Assembly (NCBI GenBank): GCA_905221605.1
Contig: CAJNDS010000331.1
Coordinates: forward strand, 1 to 64,000
Reading direction: 5' to 3'
Source: Symbiodinium natans
Taxonomy: Eukaryota > Sar > Dinophyceae > Suessiales > Symbiodiniaceae
DNA: 64,000 nucleotides
The first letter of the stretch is position 1; each line of letters starts with the position of its first letter. Under the pieces are notes generated by a model. It had not been told where the DNA came from. It did not search any database and saw only the letters and a program-made list of their open reading frames with translations. The position numbers and the translations under genes were made by a program. This document shows, piece by piece, positions 1 to 11,570 of this stretch.

Positions 1-1308
1 TGTCAACCCTGTCCCTCCCCAGTGCAGTTGGCCCGCGCGCAGCCCAAGAAGGTTTTGTTGGGTCTGGGAGGCTCTTGTGCAGAAGTGGGATGTGTTGTGT
101 CCAGGGGTTTGAGGAGGGAGGTTTGCCCCCATGTTCTGCCCGAACCAGCCCCTTGTCGGGAATCCACTGGCCAAGAAGCTCCACAAGCAACTCGCAAAGC
201 CAGCGCAAAACGTCACATCTTTCCACTCAGAGTTAGCCCCCAATTAGTATTCGGAACCATCCGCGGCCGGGGCTCCAGTCTGAGTTTGTTGTTGGTAAAA
301 ACAACCCTTGAGAATTACAGAGAATTATATCGCTGCCACAATACCGTTTCGGAGCTACTTTTCGCCGAGCCTCCAGAGAATTTTGTTTGAATTATTACGT
401 TTTCCGGGGTGTTTTCGTAAACGTTGAAATTGAGCAAAGGCCGCCACCAGCAAAGCCTCAAGTCCGCAGAGCCAGCACGTCCTCTTCCTGCCTTTGATTT
501 CAAGAGCCCTGAAACTGCAGTGCCCGAGGATGGCCAGCTTCGCCTCGGGCGCACTAAGGTCGGGGTAGCCAGGGCTTTGTCGAACAGGTGTTGAACGGGG
601 CTTGAAGGCCAACTTCAGGTGAAGGGTGCTTCATGGTACTGAGTATACCAGGGTGGTTTCAACTGGTTTTTCAGGATGACTCAGCAAGCTTTTGAGATGC
701 CCGGCTCCATGTGCTTTCAACAGGTTGCGGCGGGGTTTCGTGACTTCAATTCCTGAGCCCCATGCTTTTGGCCGCTGCCCAGAAGGCCGAAAACAGCCCA
801 ACGTGCCGAAACTAAAGGTTGTAGCCTATTTTGGGATGTCGTAAACCCGACCCCGTCGGGCACTGGAGCCCTCAAGCAAAGAAAGACCTGACCCCTCACA
901 ATCCAACAGGAGTTACCCAGAATTATGCCGACATAGACCCCAGTGTAAGACCACTTTTTCAAGAGCCCCAAATGCGACGACAGTTCCGATCTTCACGAGG
1001 AGCATGCAGGGGACCGACACGTGAGTGCCATCTGCAACACCACGAAATGCAAATCCCCTTAGAATGGACACGACAATCAGACCCATCCGAAGCCAAAACG
1101 CAGGGAAATGCACGCTGCCGGGTTGTCGCGAGACGGAGTGTTTCAAGCATCAAAAAAGTGCGCCTGACCCAGACGAGAGTGCGTCTCGCAAGGCCAAAAG
1201 CTATTTGCGATAAAAAAGAACACGCCCCCAAGAAATCTGCATGTATGGCCAGCGATTTTCGTCCAAAACACAAAAAAGCCTGGAGCGAGAGCTAATGTTG
1301 CAGGTAGG

Positions 1309-1339
<31 letters not shown>

Positions 1340-2190
1340 GCGCGGGGGGCGCGGGTTTAGCAACTTTTGTTGGAATTCCATTGGGGAAGAAAGTCCACAG
1401 TCGAAAGCTGCCGTACTCAGAAGCAATGCCCGCAAGCCTCTGAGATCTGGGACTTGCAGCCCTAAACCCCGACATGAAACCTAAGGTTTATTGCTAACCT
1501 TCTGGTTGGACTGCACCATTTGGAAATATCTGAAGTAAAACGAGGGATACATATCTTGCAAGATCCAGGGGTGCCTCAAAGTTGGTTGCGTGCGATCAGC
1601 ACATGACAGACCTTCTGTGGGTGTCGGACATTCTGTTCGGTAGCCGTCTCTACCACTCTTCCATCTCGCTCACAGGAGGTCCCGCTGAAGTCACAGCTGC
1701 ATTGGCTTCATGATTGGCTTGATGCGGAAACGGCTCACGTTGCATCTGGAGTGGGAGCAGGTGCCAGTGTTTCAAACGTGACGCAGATTTCGGGAGGCCG
1801 CTGCCCTGTGGCCCTGCCAGATGCTGCGCCATCAAGGTGTAGGACTCGTAACAGTAAGCCTTTCCAAATTATCACATGTTTCACGGCCGCGAAAAAGCAA
1901 TCTCATCTTTTAAACGGCCAGTCGAGAGCAACCGCGCCGGTCCACAACTTTGACAAGCTTCTGAGATATGTAGATCCGTCCGACTCTCAAACTGTAAATT
2001 CCGGTTAAATCGGAAGCCATAATAAATCCTCTAAGCTTCAACTCCTCAAAAAACCTTGAATCAAAGCTTCACCCTTCCCCCGAAAGAGGCATGGCCCGCT
2101 GGTGATCCTCCTGATCCTGCAGCCCGGGCCTGGGGGGTTTTGAGGGTCACGGTTGCGGTTGCACGGTGAGGCTTGCAGGGTTCGTCGAAG
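1..2190. other. No gene recognised
   Basis: Open frames here (the longest about 154 codons, from 831) match no family I recognise and show no exon chain with consistent phase. The only clear structure is the TG/CG tract at 1311-1344. The stretch may be intergenic or intronic. Confidence 0.5.
1311..1344. repeat. (TG)n-(CG)n microsatellite
   Basis: About ten TG units run directly into about seven CG units. This alternating purine-pyrimidine tract could adopt Z-DNA. It lies in non-coding sequence. Confidence 0.9.
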
Positions 2191-2198
2191 CCTGGGTC

Positions 2199-2205
2199 AA
2201 GAGCT

Positions 2206-2238
<33 letters not shown>

Positions 2239-2275
2239 GGTCACCCCCCCCCCCCCCCCCCCATGATCTAGGTTT
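2199..2275. repeat. Left inverted boundary: (TA)n plus poly-C
   Basis: A TA run of about 30 bases is followed by GGTCA, a 20-base C run and ATGATCTAGG. The reverse complement of this order is found at about 5057-5108 (CCTAGATCATGG, G run, TGAGCA, TA run). The two arms therefore face each other across 2.8 kb. They may be the ends of one mobile or duplicated block. Confidence 0.6.
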
Positions 2276-2319
2276 TGCTTTGTCCCTATAAAAACCCTCG
2301 TAAATACCGATGAAAATGA

Positions 2320-3100
2320 CATGCTGGCTATGCTAGGCGATGTCCTGTTTTTGCACGTCTAGTCCTATGCGAGAAAACATCTAAATAGTGAAAAACGCGT
2401 GTGTTTAGCACTACTTCCACATCACCACATAAAAAAACACCCAAAAAACACATGAAAATGCAATTTGGTAAACATGTCTATGAATTATTTGCATAGGACA
2501 GGCTTATAAACACAGAATTGTATGCAAAAAACACTTCTTTTTTGCAGAATTTGCAAAATTTGACACAAATCCAAAAATCCAAAAATCCAAAAATTCAAAA
2601 CCATGGAGCCGGGAGGCCGCCTTTTTTGGATTTTTTGGTTTTCTCGAGGTTTTTTTGGTTTTTTTTGGAAAATCCAAAAAAGACCATGTGTTTTTTTGGA
2701 TTTTACTTGCTCCTGGCCTCAAAAACCTAAAAAACACATGTTTTTTTTTGGATTTTGAGTGAAAATCCAAAAAAACCCATGTGTTTTTTTAGTTTCTGAG
2801 ACCAGGAGCACCTGAAATCCAAAAAAGCACGAGGGTTTTTTTGGATTTTCACTCAAAATCCAAAAAAAACCATGTGTTTTTTAGGTTTTTGAGGCCAGGA
2901 GCAAGTAAAATCCAAAAAAACACATGGTTTTTTTTGGATTTTTCCAAAAAAAACCAAAAAAACCTCGAGAAAACCAAAAAATCCAAAAAAGGCGGCCTCC
3001 CGGCTCCATGGTTTTGAATTTTTGGATTTTTGGATTTTTGGGTTTTTTTTTAGCAAATTTTGCAAAAAATGCTTTTCTTGTATAAAGAATGTGTATTGTT
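2320..3100. repeat. Long foldback (hairpin) element, copy 1
   Basis: The core is a large inverted repeat. The left arm, about 2534-2770, pairs with the right arm, about 2840-3072, around a loop of about 70 bases. Both arms carry CATGGAGCCGGGAGGCCGCC or its complement and many AAAAATCC steps. The flank before the hairpin (about 2330-2535) resembles the flank before the hairpin at 22.7 kb, including TTTGCAT and GCTTAT..AAC blocks, so the two belong to one family. Frames of 70-88 codons in the arms only read the repeat. Confidence 0.8.
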
Positions 3101-3199
3101 ATACGTTGTTTCTGCTAATGTGACTGCCTTGCACACACACAGAGAAAAGCACACAAACACACCCACCATTCGTTTTTTTTCAATTCAGCCTATTCGGTA

Positions 3200-5040
3200 T
3201 GCAGGGCGTGGCGTTAACATGTAAAGTTCCATTAGATTTAATTACGAATGAGGCTTAGAAGAGGATGTCTTGGGATGTGGCGTCTTAATATGAAAAGTAA
3301 TAAAAAAAAGAAATAGAGAGGGTTTCTTAGGGTGTGGTTCTTTTGAGGATGTGGACCTGCAATTCAAAAGTCTAATTGGACTTAAAAAAGAGTGGGGCTT
3401 CGAAGAGGATGTCTTGGGGTGTGGCCTCTTAATTTAAATGTCTATTTAAGTGGAATCACAAAGGAAGTCCAGTTGAGGATTTCTTAGGGTGTGGTGTTTT
3501 AGTGCAAACCTCAAATTACATTTCATTACGAAGCGGGGCCAGAGGAGACTTTCACAGGGTGTGGTCGGTAAAATAAAATTCCAAAGAGGTAGTAACGAAT
3601 GAGGCTTAGAAGGGCGTGGCCTCTTAATTGTTTTACTTGGTTTGGTTTTACGAACGAAGCTGTGGCTTTACCATACACAGGTCTTAGGGTGTGGCCTTTT
3701 AAATTCTGTCCAAAGGGGTGTGGCCTCAAAACTTAAAATTCAATTTAAGTGGAATTCCAAACGAGTCCAGACGAGGATTTCTTAGGGTGTGGCGTTTTAA
3801 TACAAACCTCAAATAACATTGTAGTATGAAGCGAGGCCAGGGGAGAATTTCATAGGGTGTGGTCTGCAAAATAAAATTCCAAATAGGTATTAACCAATGA
3901 AGCTTAGAAGAGGATGTCTTGTGGCGGGGCCTCTTAATTTGTTTGTTTGACTTGGGCTTAATTTACTAACGAAGCTATGGCTTTATCATATACAAGTCTA
4001 TTGACATTTCACTAATAGGCACCAGAAGAGGATTTCATAGGGTCTAGCGGTTAAATATGGAATTGTAAGTACATTCAAATACGAATGGGGGCTCATGATA
4101 TAAATTTCTGTCCAAGAGTTACATACGAACCTAGCCTAGGTCAGAACTTCTTAGGGTGTGGGCTTCTTACCTAGAATTATAAACTTCTTACGAGATTCTG
4201 TTACGAACAGGCCCCAGAATGGTGTGGCTTTTTTTAATACAAGCATCTTGGCAAATCGAAAATAAGTCTAATTACAAACGAAGGTCTAATGAGGATTTCT
4301 TGGCGTGTGGCTTTGTAATACAGAATTCTAATTAATCTTCATTACAAATAGGGGCCAGAAAGGGATTTCATAGGGTATGGTCTGCAATATAGAATTCTAA
4401 CTCGGTTTCATTGCGAGGAGGATGTCCTGGGGTTGGCCTCTGAATATACACTTGCTTTACTTGGGTTCAATTACGAACGAAGCCCAGAAGAGGATTTCTT
4501 AGGGTGTGGACTTACAATATGAAATCAAATTGCGTTTCATTCCGAATGGGGCCAGCGAAAGATTTCACAGGGTATGGGAAAAATAAAAATGTTCTAAATA
4601 GGTATTAATCAATGAGGCTTAGAAGAGGATATCTTGGGGCTGGGCCTCTTAATATGTTTTTTTACTTGGGTTAATTACGAACGAAGCTGTGGCTTTATCA
4701 GACACAAGTCTACTGAAATTTCATTAAGAGGGCCCAGAAGAGGATTTCATAGGGTGTGGCCTTTAAGTATAGAATTATTTTCGTAGGGTGTGGGCTTCTT
4801 ATGTAGAAGCATTTTCTCAATAAAATAGGAAGGAAGCCCAGATGAGGATTTCTGAGGCTGTAACCTCTGCATATAAAGCTCTTGTGAGATTTTGTTACGG
4901 ACAGGCAGGCCCCAGAAGAGGATTTCATAGGGTGCGGCTTTTAATTGGCAAATTTAGATTTCTAAAAACATTTTACTACGAATGAGGCCAGTGGCCTTTT
5001 AATTTTCATTCCGACTTAGGTTTAAATCTCGCTTCGATGG
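3200..5040. repeat. Degenerate dispersed-tandem repeat block
   Basis: The phrases 'agaagaggatttcttagggtgtgg' (shortened: AGGATTTC, TTAGGGTGTGG) and 'ttacgaatgaggc' recur every 60-250 bases, separated by AT-rich spacers. No coding sequence is visible. The units are too diverged to give a single period by eye. Confidence 0.75.
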
Positions 5041-5056
5041 GCCCGAAAGGCCTTTC

Positions 5057-5108
5057 GACCTAGATCATGGGGGGGGGGGTGAGCATATATATATATATAT
5101 ATATATAT
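5057..5108. repeat. Right inverted boundary: poly-G plus (TA)n
   Basis: This is the mirror partner of the block at 2199-2275: CCTAGATCATGG, a G run, then TA repeats. A short GGTACC plus C run follows. Confidence 0.6.
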
Positions 5109-5119
5109 GGTACCCCCCC

Positions 5120-6530
5120 TCCTCAAAACCTACGTTTCCATATGCTCTTCCCTGAGGTCCGACAGATCGGCCTCCCAGTTTGGTCATGGTAGGGTTTTAT
5201 TCGTTCATTAAGTATTTTTACTCAATTTAAGTAATTTGTCTAATGCACTTGATTTAATTAGTTTAATTAACTTCTTTATTTAAAAAGCTTAATTCGCATA
5301 ATTTGATCCACTCAGCAAGTGCTCAAGCGAGTGCTAATTTGTCTAATGTAATTGATTTAAGTATTTGAATTAACTTCGTGAATTGAAAAAGCTTAATTCA
5401 TAAAAATATATCCGCTCAGCAATTGCTCGAGCGAGTGCTCGAACAGAAGTGACCTGAACAATTTGCTGGATTATTATTAATTTTAATAAGATTCCTGTTC
5501 GTTTTACTTGGGTTCCTATTAATAGGATTGATAAGGTTCGTATGAATTGAATAGGAATCCTGTTTAAATGAATAGGAACCCCATTAAAATGAATGAGAGC
5601 CCTGTTGAAATTAGTACGAATCTTTTCAGAGTAAGAACCCTAGTACAATTAATAGGAATCTGGTTTAAATATGTAGAAGCTTAAACTATCTTGGAGTCCT
5701 GATAAATTCAAGGAATTCTCTATTGAAATTCATAGGGATCCGAAAAAATTGTAAGAGTTAATAGGAAGCCCATTGAAATGAATAGGAAGCTTTTTGAATT
5801 CATAGGAATGCAACTAAATTAATAGGAACCCCACAAAAATTCTATGGGTTTCTGTGAAGAGTAACATTTCTTGGAGTCCGCATAAATTCAGAGGAATCCT
5901 CTATTGAAATTCATGGGAATCCGAATAAAAAATTAGTAAAATTTAATCGGAAGCCCGTTGAAATGAAAAGGAACCCTTTTCAATTCATAGGAATGCAATT
6001 AAAATTAATAGGAACCCTATAAAAAGTTCTATGAAGTCTTTTAAGGGTAACAGGAATGCGTTTAAAATGAAGAGAAAATATTCAGAGTTACAATACAATT
6101 ACTTGGAGTCTAAATTGAAATGAATAAAAAACAATGAGGATTCACAAAAAAGGGAGCACATTTGAATCTAATAGGAATCCTATGAAAATCAATAGGAATC
6201 TTTCTAACATGAATGAGAAACCCAATCAAGATGAATACGAAGCCTATTCAAATTAATCAGAAACCCAGTTTCAATGAATAGGAAGCTTATCAAAGCAAAA
6301 GGAATCCAATTGATAATTGTACGAGGTCTTAATGAATTGAATAAGAAGCGGATTAAAATAGGAATAGTATTAAAATGTGTTATGAAGCTGAATGAAATTC
6401 TTAGGCATCCTCTTTAAATTATCATAAGAATGCTATTAAAATCACAAAGAATCCTATTCAAATTACTTGAATCTGATTAAAATGAATGGAACCCCAATAA
6501 AATTAATAGAGGCCTCCAGCCAAAGACGAA
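5120..6530. repeat. AT-rich degenerate short-repeat array
   Basis: The motif AATAGGAA(T/C)CC with TTGAAATGAAT spacers recurs dozens of times at intervals of about 20-35 bases with heavy divergence. The block is much more AT-rich than the rest of the window. It has no long open frame and no recognised gene. Confidence 0.7.
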
Positions 6531-6569
6531 ACACTTGACGTGCGTGCGTACATCTGTGTTGACATTGTC

Positions 6570-6770
6570 TGGAATTCTGGAATTTTTTGGGGCCCCCAGT
6601 TCCAGAATTCGAGACTTCCAGATTTTTCAAGGGCCCCCAGTTCCAGAATTCCAGATTCTGGAATTCTGGAAATCTGGAATTCTGGAACTGGGGGCCCCTG
6701 AAAAATCTGGGACTCTGGAATTCTGGAACTGGGGGCCAAAAAATTTGGAATTCTGGATTTCTAAAATTCT
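6570..6770. repeat. GGAATTCTGG hairpin element
   Basis: The palindrome is built from copies of CCAGTTCCAGAATTC and its complement around a centre near 6665. Each side also carries GGGGCCCCCAG or its complement. All six frames stay open over about 200 bases because of the repeat, so the open frames there are not genes. Confidence 0.8.
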
Positions 6771-9091
6771 GGGTCTCTTGGGAGAGGTTTTCATAGTGTA
6801 CGATAGGACAACATTGTAAAACGTAGGTTTTAGGGTGGGGGTAGCACAATCTGATGCCGATTTGCGGTTCGCCGATGATACCCTAAACCTACACACTAGG
6901 CAAGACAAACTTAAAGCCCGAACCCCCAAGTGCCTAAGCAGAGCACGCTAAAGCTCTGCCATCATTGCCATCATTGGCATTGGAAATGCATTGAACACTG
7001 TGAGCAGTTTGCTTCAGTGTATTGCTCCAGCTATTGGGAGCGGTGTTGAAGACGAGCCCTGTGTGATGGGTGTGCACGGTGTGTTGCAGCCTGTGAAGGC
7101 TCTTGTGTGCGCCAAATACTCGGCAAGCGAGTTTCTGATTGGCTTGCCCACCGGTCAGCCAGCATGTGACTGCTCGGGCCTTGCAGCTGGAAAGGCTGTG
7201 GAGCACTGTGTGGGCACTTTCAGCGAGCTGGTCCTTCAACCATCAGAGGGCCACAGCGTCTTGTCGCTTCCGATCGTTTCTGATTCTTGTAGTGTTCGGT
7301 GCAAAAGTCGTAGAGCCTTTTTTGTGACAAGCCTCGCGCTTTGAAGCCGCTAGAGCATCGGAGCCATGCAGCCCGCCAAGCACCAGGTCATTAGACCCTT
7401 CAAGGATTCTTGCAGCATGAGCACAGCTGCAAATGTGCCAAGTTAGCTCTAGAATATGCCCATCCTGTTTGTTTTTTCTCTGGCTCGTGGAATCAAGAGG
7501 TCATCCTCAAGCTCGAAAAGCTGTAGTAGAAGTCAGGCTGAGCGGCTTTGACTGGGCAGAGCAACCGATGTAGCTTCAGATCCTTGATCCTTGCAAGCCC
7601 ATCGAAGAGGTTCTACAGCGCGGGTGCTGAGCCTTCCGAGTCGGACGAGCCGTGTTCCAAGGCAGGCTGAAGGGGGGTGTGAGTTTCGGCTTCTTGGGTT
7701 TTGGGGTGAAGCTTGCTAGCGCCAGAAACCATACGAGTTGGCATTGAGTGGACGTTGGCGGTTCCTTACTCGCAGTGGTGAATCTTATCTGAAGCCGTCC
7801 CCTGATCCAAACCGCCAACGCCCATACCCCAACCCCGCCTCAGGCCCTGGGCTTTAACGAGTCCTTCAGCGCGAAGGATCGCAGCAGCCAGGACCAATGC
7901 GCAGACTGGGAATGCCAAGGGTGCCAGACTGTGGGGCTTGTTTTGGCAGCTGTGGTTTGTCAGGATTCGGCTGGAAATTCTCGTAATTTCCCGTAAACAT
8001 GTTACTGAATCTCGTGCTTTTACAGTATCGCTCAGTAAAAGCTTGTAGTTTGATGCTGTGAAAATTCTGATTGCTTACCTTGAGCCTTAAACCCTAAGTC
8101 CCGGACCCACAAGAGACACCTCCCCTATCGCCAAACTGAAACCCCTTGCCAAACCGGAAAACAGAAGGACTTGGCCTTCTGTGAAGAGCACCACAAGAGG
8201 ACTGCGAAGCTTTTGGATTTACTGATCTAAAATGCTACGGCTGATTTAATTTGTACATTAGGGTTTGGACTGGTGTTGTTCTTTTTGGTTTTGGGCTTCG
8301 GGGTTCCAAGCCGACCAATTTGAGGGCTCAGGGATTTGGGGTTCGCGGTGCAAGGCTTAAGTTTGAGTTGTAGGCTGTAGCTTCTGCGCTACTTGTTACC
8401 CACTGTGCTGAGCACCTTGCACTGGCAATCGCAAGCTCGTATCATCGAATGTGCTTTTCCACTTCACGAACTTCACGACCCAAACTTACCATGATTGTTT
8501 TTTCTTCTCCTGTTCCAGCAGCTTGTCTTGCCATGACCGCTTTGACACTCAGACATAGAGCTTTAAACAAAGCTTCGCCAAAGAAGCGCATTTCCACACC
8601 CCTGAACACAAAGCCTGAATCCCAATCCCGACATTCAATGAAATGCTGATGTAGACAGGCCTGGAGCGTCGAGCGTTTTGCTGAGAGTTTTCATGCTTGG
8701 GTGTCAAACAGTTCCTTTCGGCATTGATGCGCCCCTCAAACAAATGCTGTGCGAAGTCTCCAAGCTGGTGTCCAGGACATGCTGCGAGCGCAACCACACA
8801 CTTCAGGCGGAGAGCGCATGCTAGTATCATACTTGTTTCATTTTGGCGTTCCTCTTTGTGACTGGAGGGGTGCAGTCTGGCCTTCCAGTCCCTGAATCTC
8901 TCGTGCTCTGTCCTCGGATCCTCTAACCTTAAGCCTATCTGGCAAGCCTGCCTGGGCACAGGAAGGCCTGCACAACCACGGCCGACTTTTTAAAGTCTGC
9001 TCCTCTGCGCAGACGATGGTGGGGATTGAAGCTGACTCAACACAACATCGGACGCAGCGGACTTAGGTGCTCATGCGGCACTTGCTTTTGG
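6771..9091. other. No gene recognised
   Basis: A cysteine-rich 117-codon frame at 6991-7344 and a 136-codon minus frame at 8549-8959 resemble no family I know and have no supporting exons. I see nothing else in this stretch. Confidence 0.5.
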
Positions 9092-9980
9092 GGCTTGGCA
9101 GGGGGTGCGGGCTGGCAACCCGCGCCGGCTTGGGGCTTAGAAACTCATTGCAGCTTGGGGAGGTTCAGGGGGCTTGGCAGGGGGTGCGGGCTGGCAACCC
9201 GCGCCGGCTTGGGGTTTAGAAACTCGTTGCAGCTTGGGGAGGTTCAGGGGGCTTGGCAGGGGGTGCGGGCTGGCAACCCGCGCCGGCTTGGGGCTTAGAA
9301 ACTCGCTGCAGCTTGGGGAGGTTCAGGGGGCTTGGCAGGGGGTGCGGGCTGGCAACCCGCGCCGGCTTGGGGCTTAGAAACTCGTTGCAGCTTGGGGAGG
9401 CTCAGGGGGCTTGGCAGGGGGTGCGGGCTGGCAACCCGCGCCGGCTTGGGGCTTAGAAACTCGTTGCAGCTTGGGGAGGTTCAGGGGGCTTGGCAGGGGG
9501 TGCGGGCTGGCAACCCGCGCCGGCTTGGGGCTTAGAAACTCGTTGCAGCTTGGGGAGGTTCAGGGGGCTTGGCAGGGGGTGCGGGCTGGCAACCCGCGCC
9601 GGCTTAGGGCTTAGAAACTCGTTGCAGCTTGGGGAGGTTCAGGAGGCTTGGCAGGGGGTGCGGGCTGGCAACCCGCGCCGGCTTAGGGCTTAGAAACTCG
9701 TTGCAGCTTAGGGAGGTTCAGGGGGCTTGGCAGGGGGTGCGGGCTGGCAACCCGCGCCGGCTACTCGTTGCAGCTTTGGGAGGTTCAGGGGGCTTGGCAG
9801 GGGGTGCGGGCTGGCAACCCGCGCCGGCTTAGGGCTTAGAAACTCGTTGCAGCTTGGGGAGGTTCAGGGGGCTTGGCAGGGGGTGCGGGCTGGCAACCCG
9901 CACTGGCTTAGGGCTTAGAAACTCGTTGCAGCTTGGGGAGGTTCAGGGGGCTTGGCAGGGGGTGCGGGATGAACTCGTTT
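9092..9980. repeat. 79-bp tandem satellite
   Basis: Units start with GGCTTGGCAGGG at 9092, 9171, 9250, 9329, 9408, 9487, 9566, 9645, 9724, 9791, 9870 and 9949. The spacing is 79 bases throughout except one 67-base unit that lacks 12 bases. Each unit holds a small hairpin, GCGGGCTGGCAACCCGC. Because 79 is not a multiple of three, each frame is read in turn, which creates overlapping 67-codon pseudo-frames that are not genes. Confidence 0.97.
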
Positions 9981-11570
9981 CAGCAAGGGGTGCGGGCTGG
10001 CAATCCCCGGCTTAGGGCTTAGAGCCCCCTGCCAAGCCCCCTGAACCCCCCAAGCTGCAACGTGTTTCTAAGCCCCAAGCCGGCGCGGGTTGCCAGCCCG
10101 CGCCCCCCCTGCAAGGCCCCCTGAACCTCCCCAAGCTGCAACGAGATTCTAAACCCTAAGTCGGCGCGGGTTTTAGGGCTTGGAAACTCGTTGCAGCAGG
10201 GGGTGTGGGCTGGCAACCCGCGCCGGCTTGCGTTCAAGGGTGCGGGCTGGCAACCCGCGCCGGCTTGGGGCTTGCGGGGTTCACGGGGCTTGGCAGGGCG
10301 TGCAGGCTGGCAACCCACGCCGGCTTAGTTGCAGCTTGGCGGGGGGTTCAAGGGCGCTTGGCGGGGGTCGGGCTCGCTGAGCCGGCTGAGGGCTAGAAAC
10401 TTTGCGGCATGGGGGGGTTGGCAGGGGGTGCGGGCTGGCAACCCGCGCTTAGAAGCTCGTTGCAGCGCGGGGTTCAGGCGGGTTGCGAGCGCAACCCGCG
10501 CAGGTTTGCTGCAACGAGCTTCTAAGCCCAACGATTTTCCAAGCCCTAACCTGCGCGGGTTGCGAGCCCGCACCCCCTGCCAAACCCCTGAACCTCCCGC
10601 TGCAACGAGTTTCTAAGCCCTAAGCCGGCGCGGGTTGCCAGCCCGCACCCCCCCTGAACCCCTGTTGCAACGAGTTTCTAAGCCCAACGAGTTTCTAAGC
10701 CCTAAGCCGGCGCGGGTTGCCAGCCCGCCTAGAAACTATTCGTTGCAGAGGAGCCCGCACCCCGCCTGAACCCCCTTTGCAACGAGTTTCTAAGCGGGCT
10801 GGCAACCCGCGCCGGCTTAGGGCTTAGAATCTCGTTGCAGGGGGTTCAGGGGGGTTGCGGGCTGGCAACGGGGGCTTGGCAGGGGGTGCGGGCTGGCAAC
10901 CCGCGCCGGCTTAAGGCTTGGGGGTTCAGGGGGCAGGGGATTCGTTGCAGCAGGGGTTTCAGGGGCAAGAATCTCGTTGCAGCTTGGGGGGATCAGGGGG
11001 CCAGGAGGTGCGGGCTGGTTGCAGTGGGGGGTTCAGGGGGTTTGGCGGGGGTGCGGGCTCGTAACCCCTGCCGTGCGGCTTGGCAGGGCGGGGTGCGGGG
11101 CTGGCAACCTGCACCCGGCTGAGGGCTGAAAAACACGTTGCCACTTGGGGGGTTCAGGGGGCTTGGCAGAGGGTGCGTGCGGGCTGCAACCCGTGCTCGC
11201 TTAGGGCTGGAAAACTCGTTGCAGCGGGGGTAGAGGGGGGCTTGGCCGTGGGGGCTGGCAACCCGCGCCGGCCAGGCTTAGAAGCTCGTTGCAGCTCGGG
11301 GGGTTTGAGGGGGATCTGCGGGCTGGCAAACCGGCTTAAACTCGTTGCGCTTTGGGGGGGTTCAGGGGGGTGCGGGCTGGCAACTGCAGTGGGTTAGGGC
11401 TTTGAAGCTTGGGGGGGGTTCAGGGGGGCTTGGCAGGGGGTGCGGGTTGGCAACCCGCGCCACCTTGGGCTTAGAAACTCGTTGCAGCTTGGGGGGTTTC
11501 AGGCGGGTTGGCATTAGGGCTTAGAAACTCGTGGAGGCTTGGGGGTTCAGGGGGGTTGGCAGGGTGTGAC
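9981..11570. repeat. Scrambled and inverted derivatives of the 79-bp satellite
   Basis: Fragments of the 79-bp unit continue in both orientations. For example, complementary-strand copies are dense at 10025-10160 and 10510-10790, and + copies return from 10795. Insertions, deletions and shortened units increase toward 11570, where the block ends next to TGACGACGAGG sequence. Confidence 0.85.

Noticed and set aside
831-1295. 154-codon + frame
   Set aside because: No recognised motif, and overlapping minus frames are equally open.
6991-7344. 117-codon Cys-rich + frame
   Set aside because: No recognisable domain, no splice context, and codon use unlike the NOG2 exons.
9026-9918. Series of overlapping 60-90-codon frames (MAGGAGWQPAPAWG type)
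   Set aside because: They are generated by the 79-bp satellite, whose period is not a multiple of three. Each frame is read successively.
9092-9980. CRISPR array
   Set aside because: Units are contiguous 79-bp repeats without unique spacers, in a eukaryotic context.
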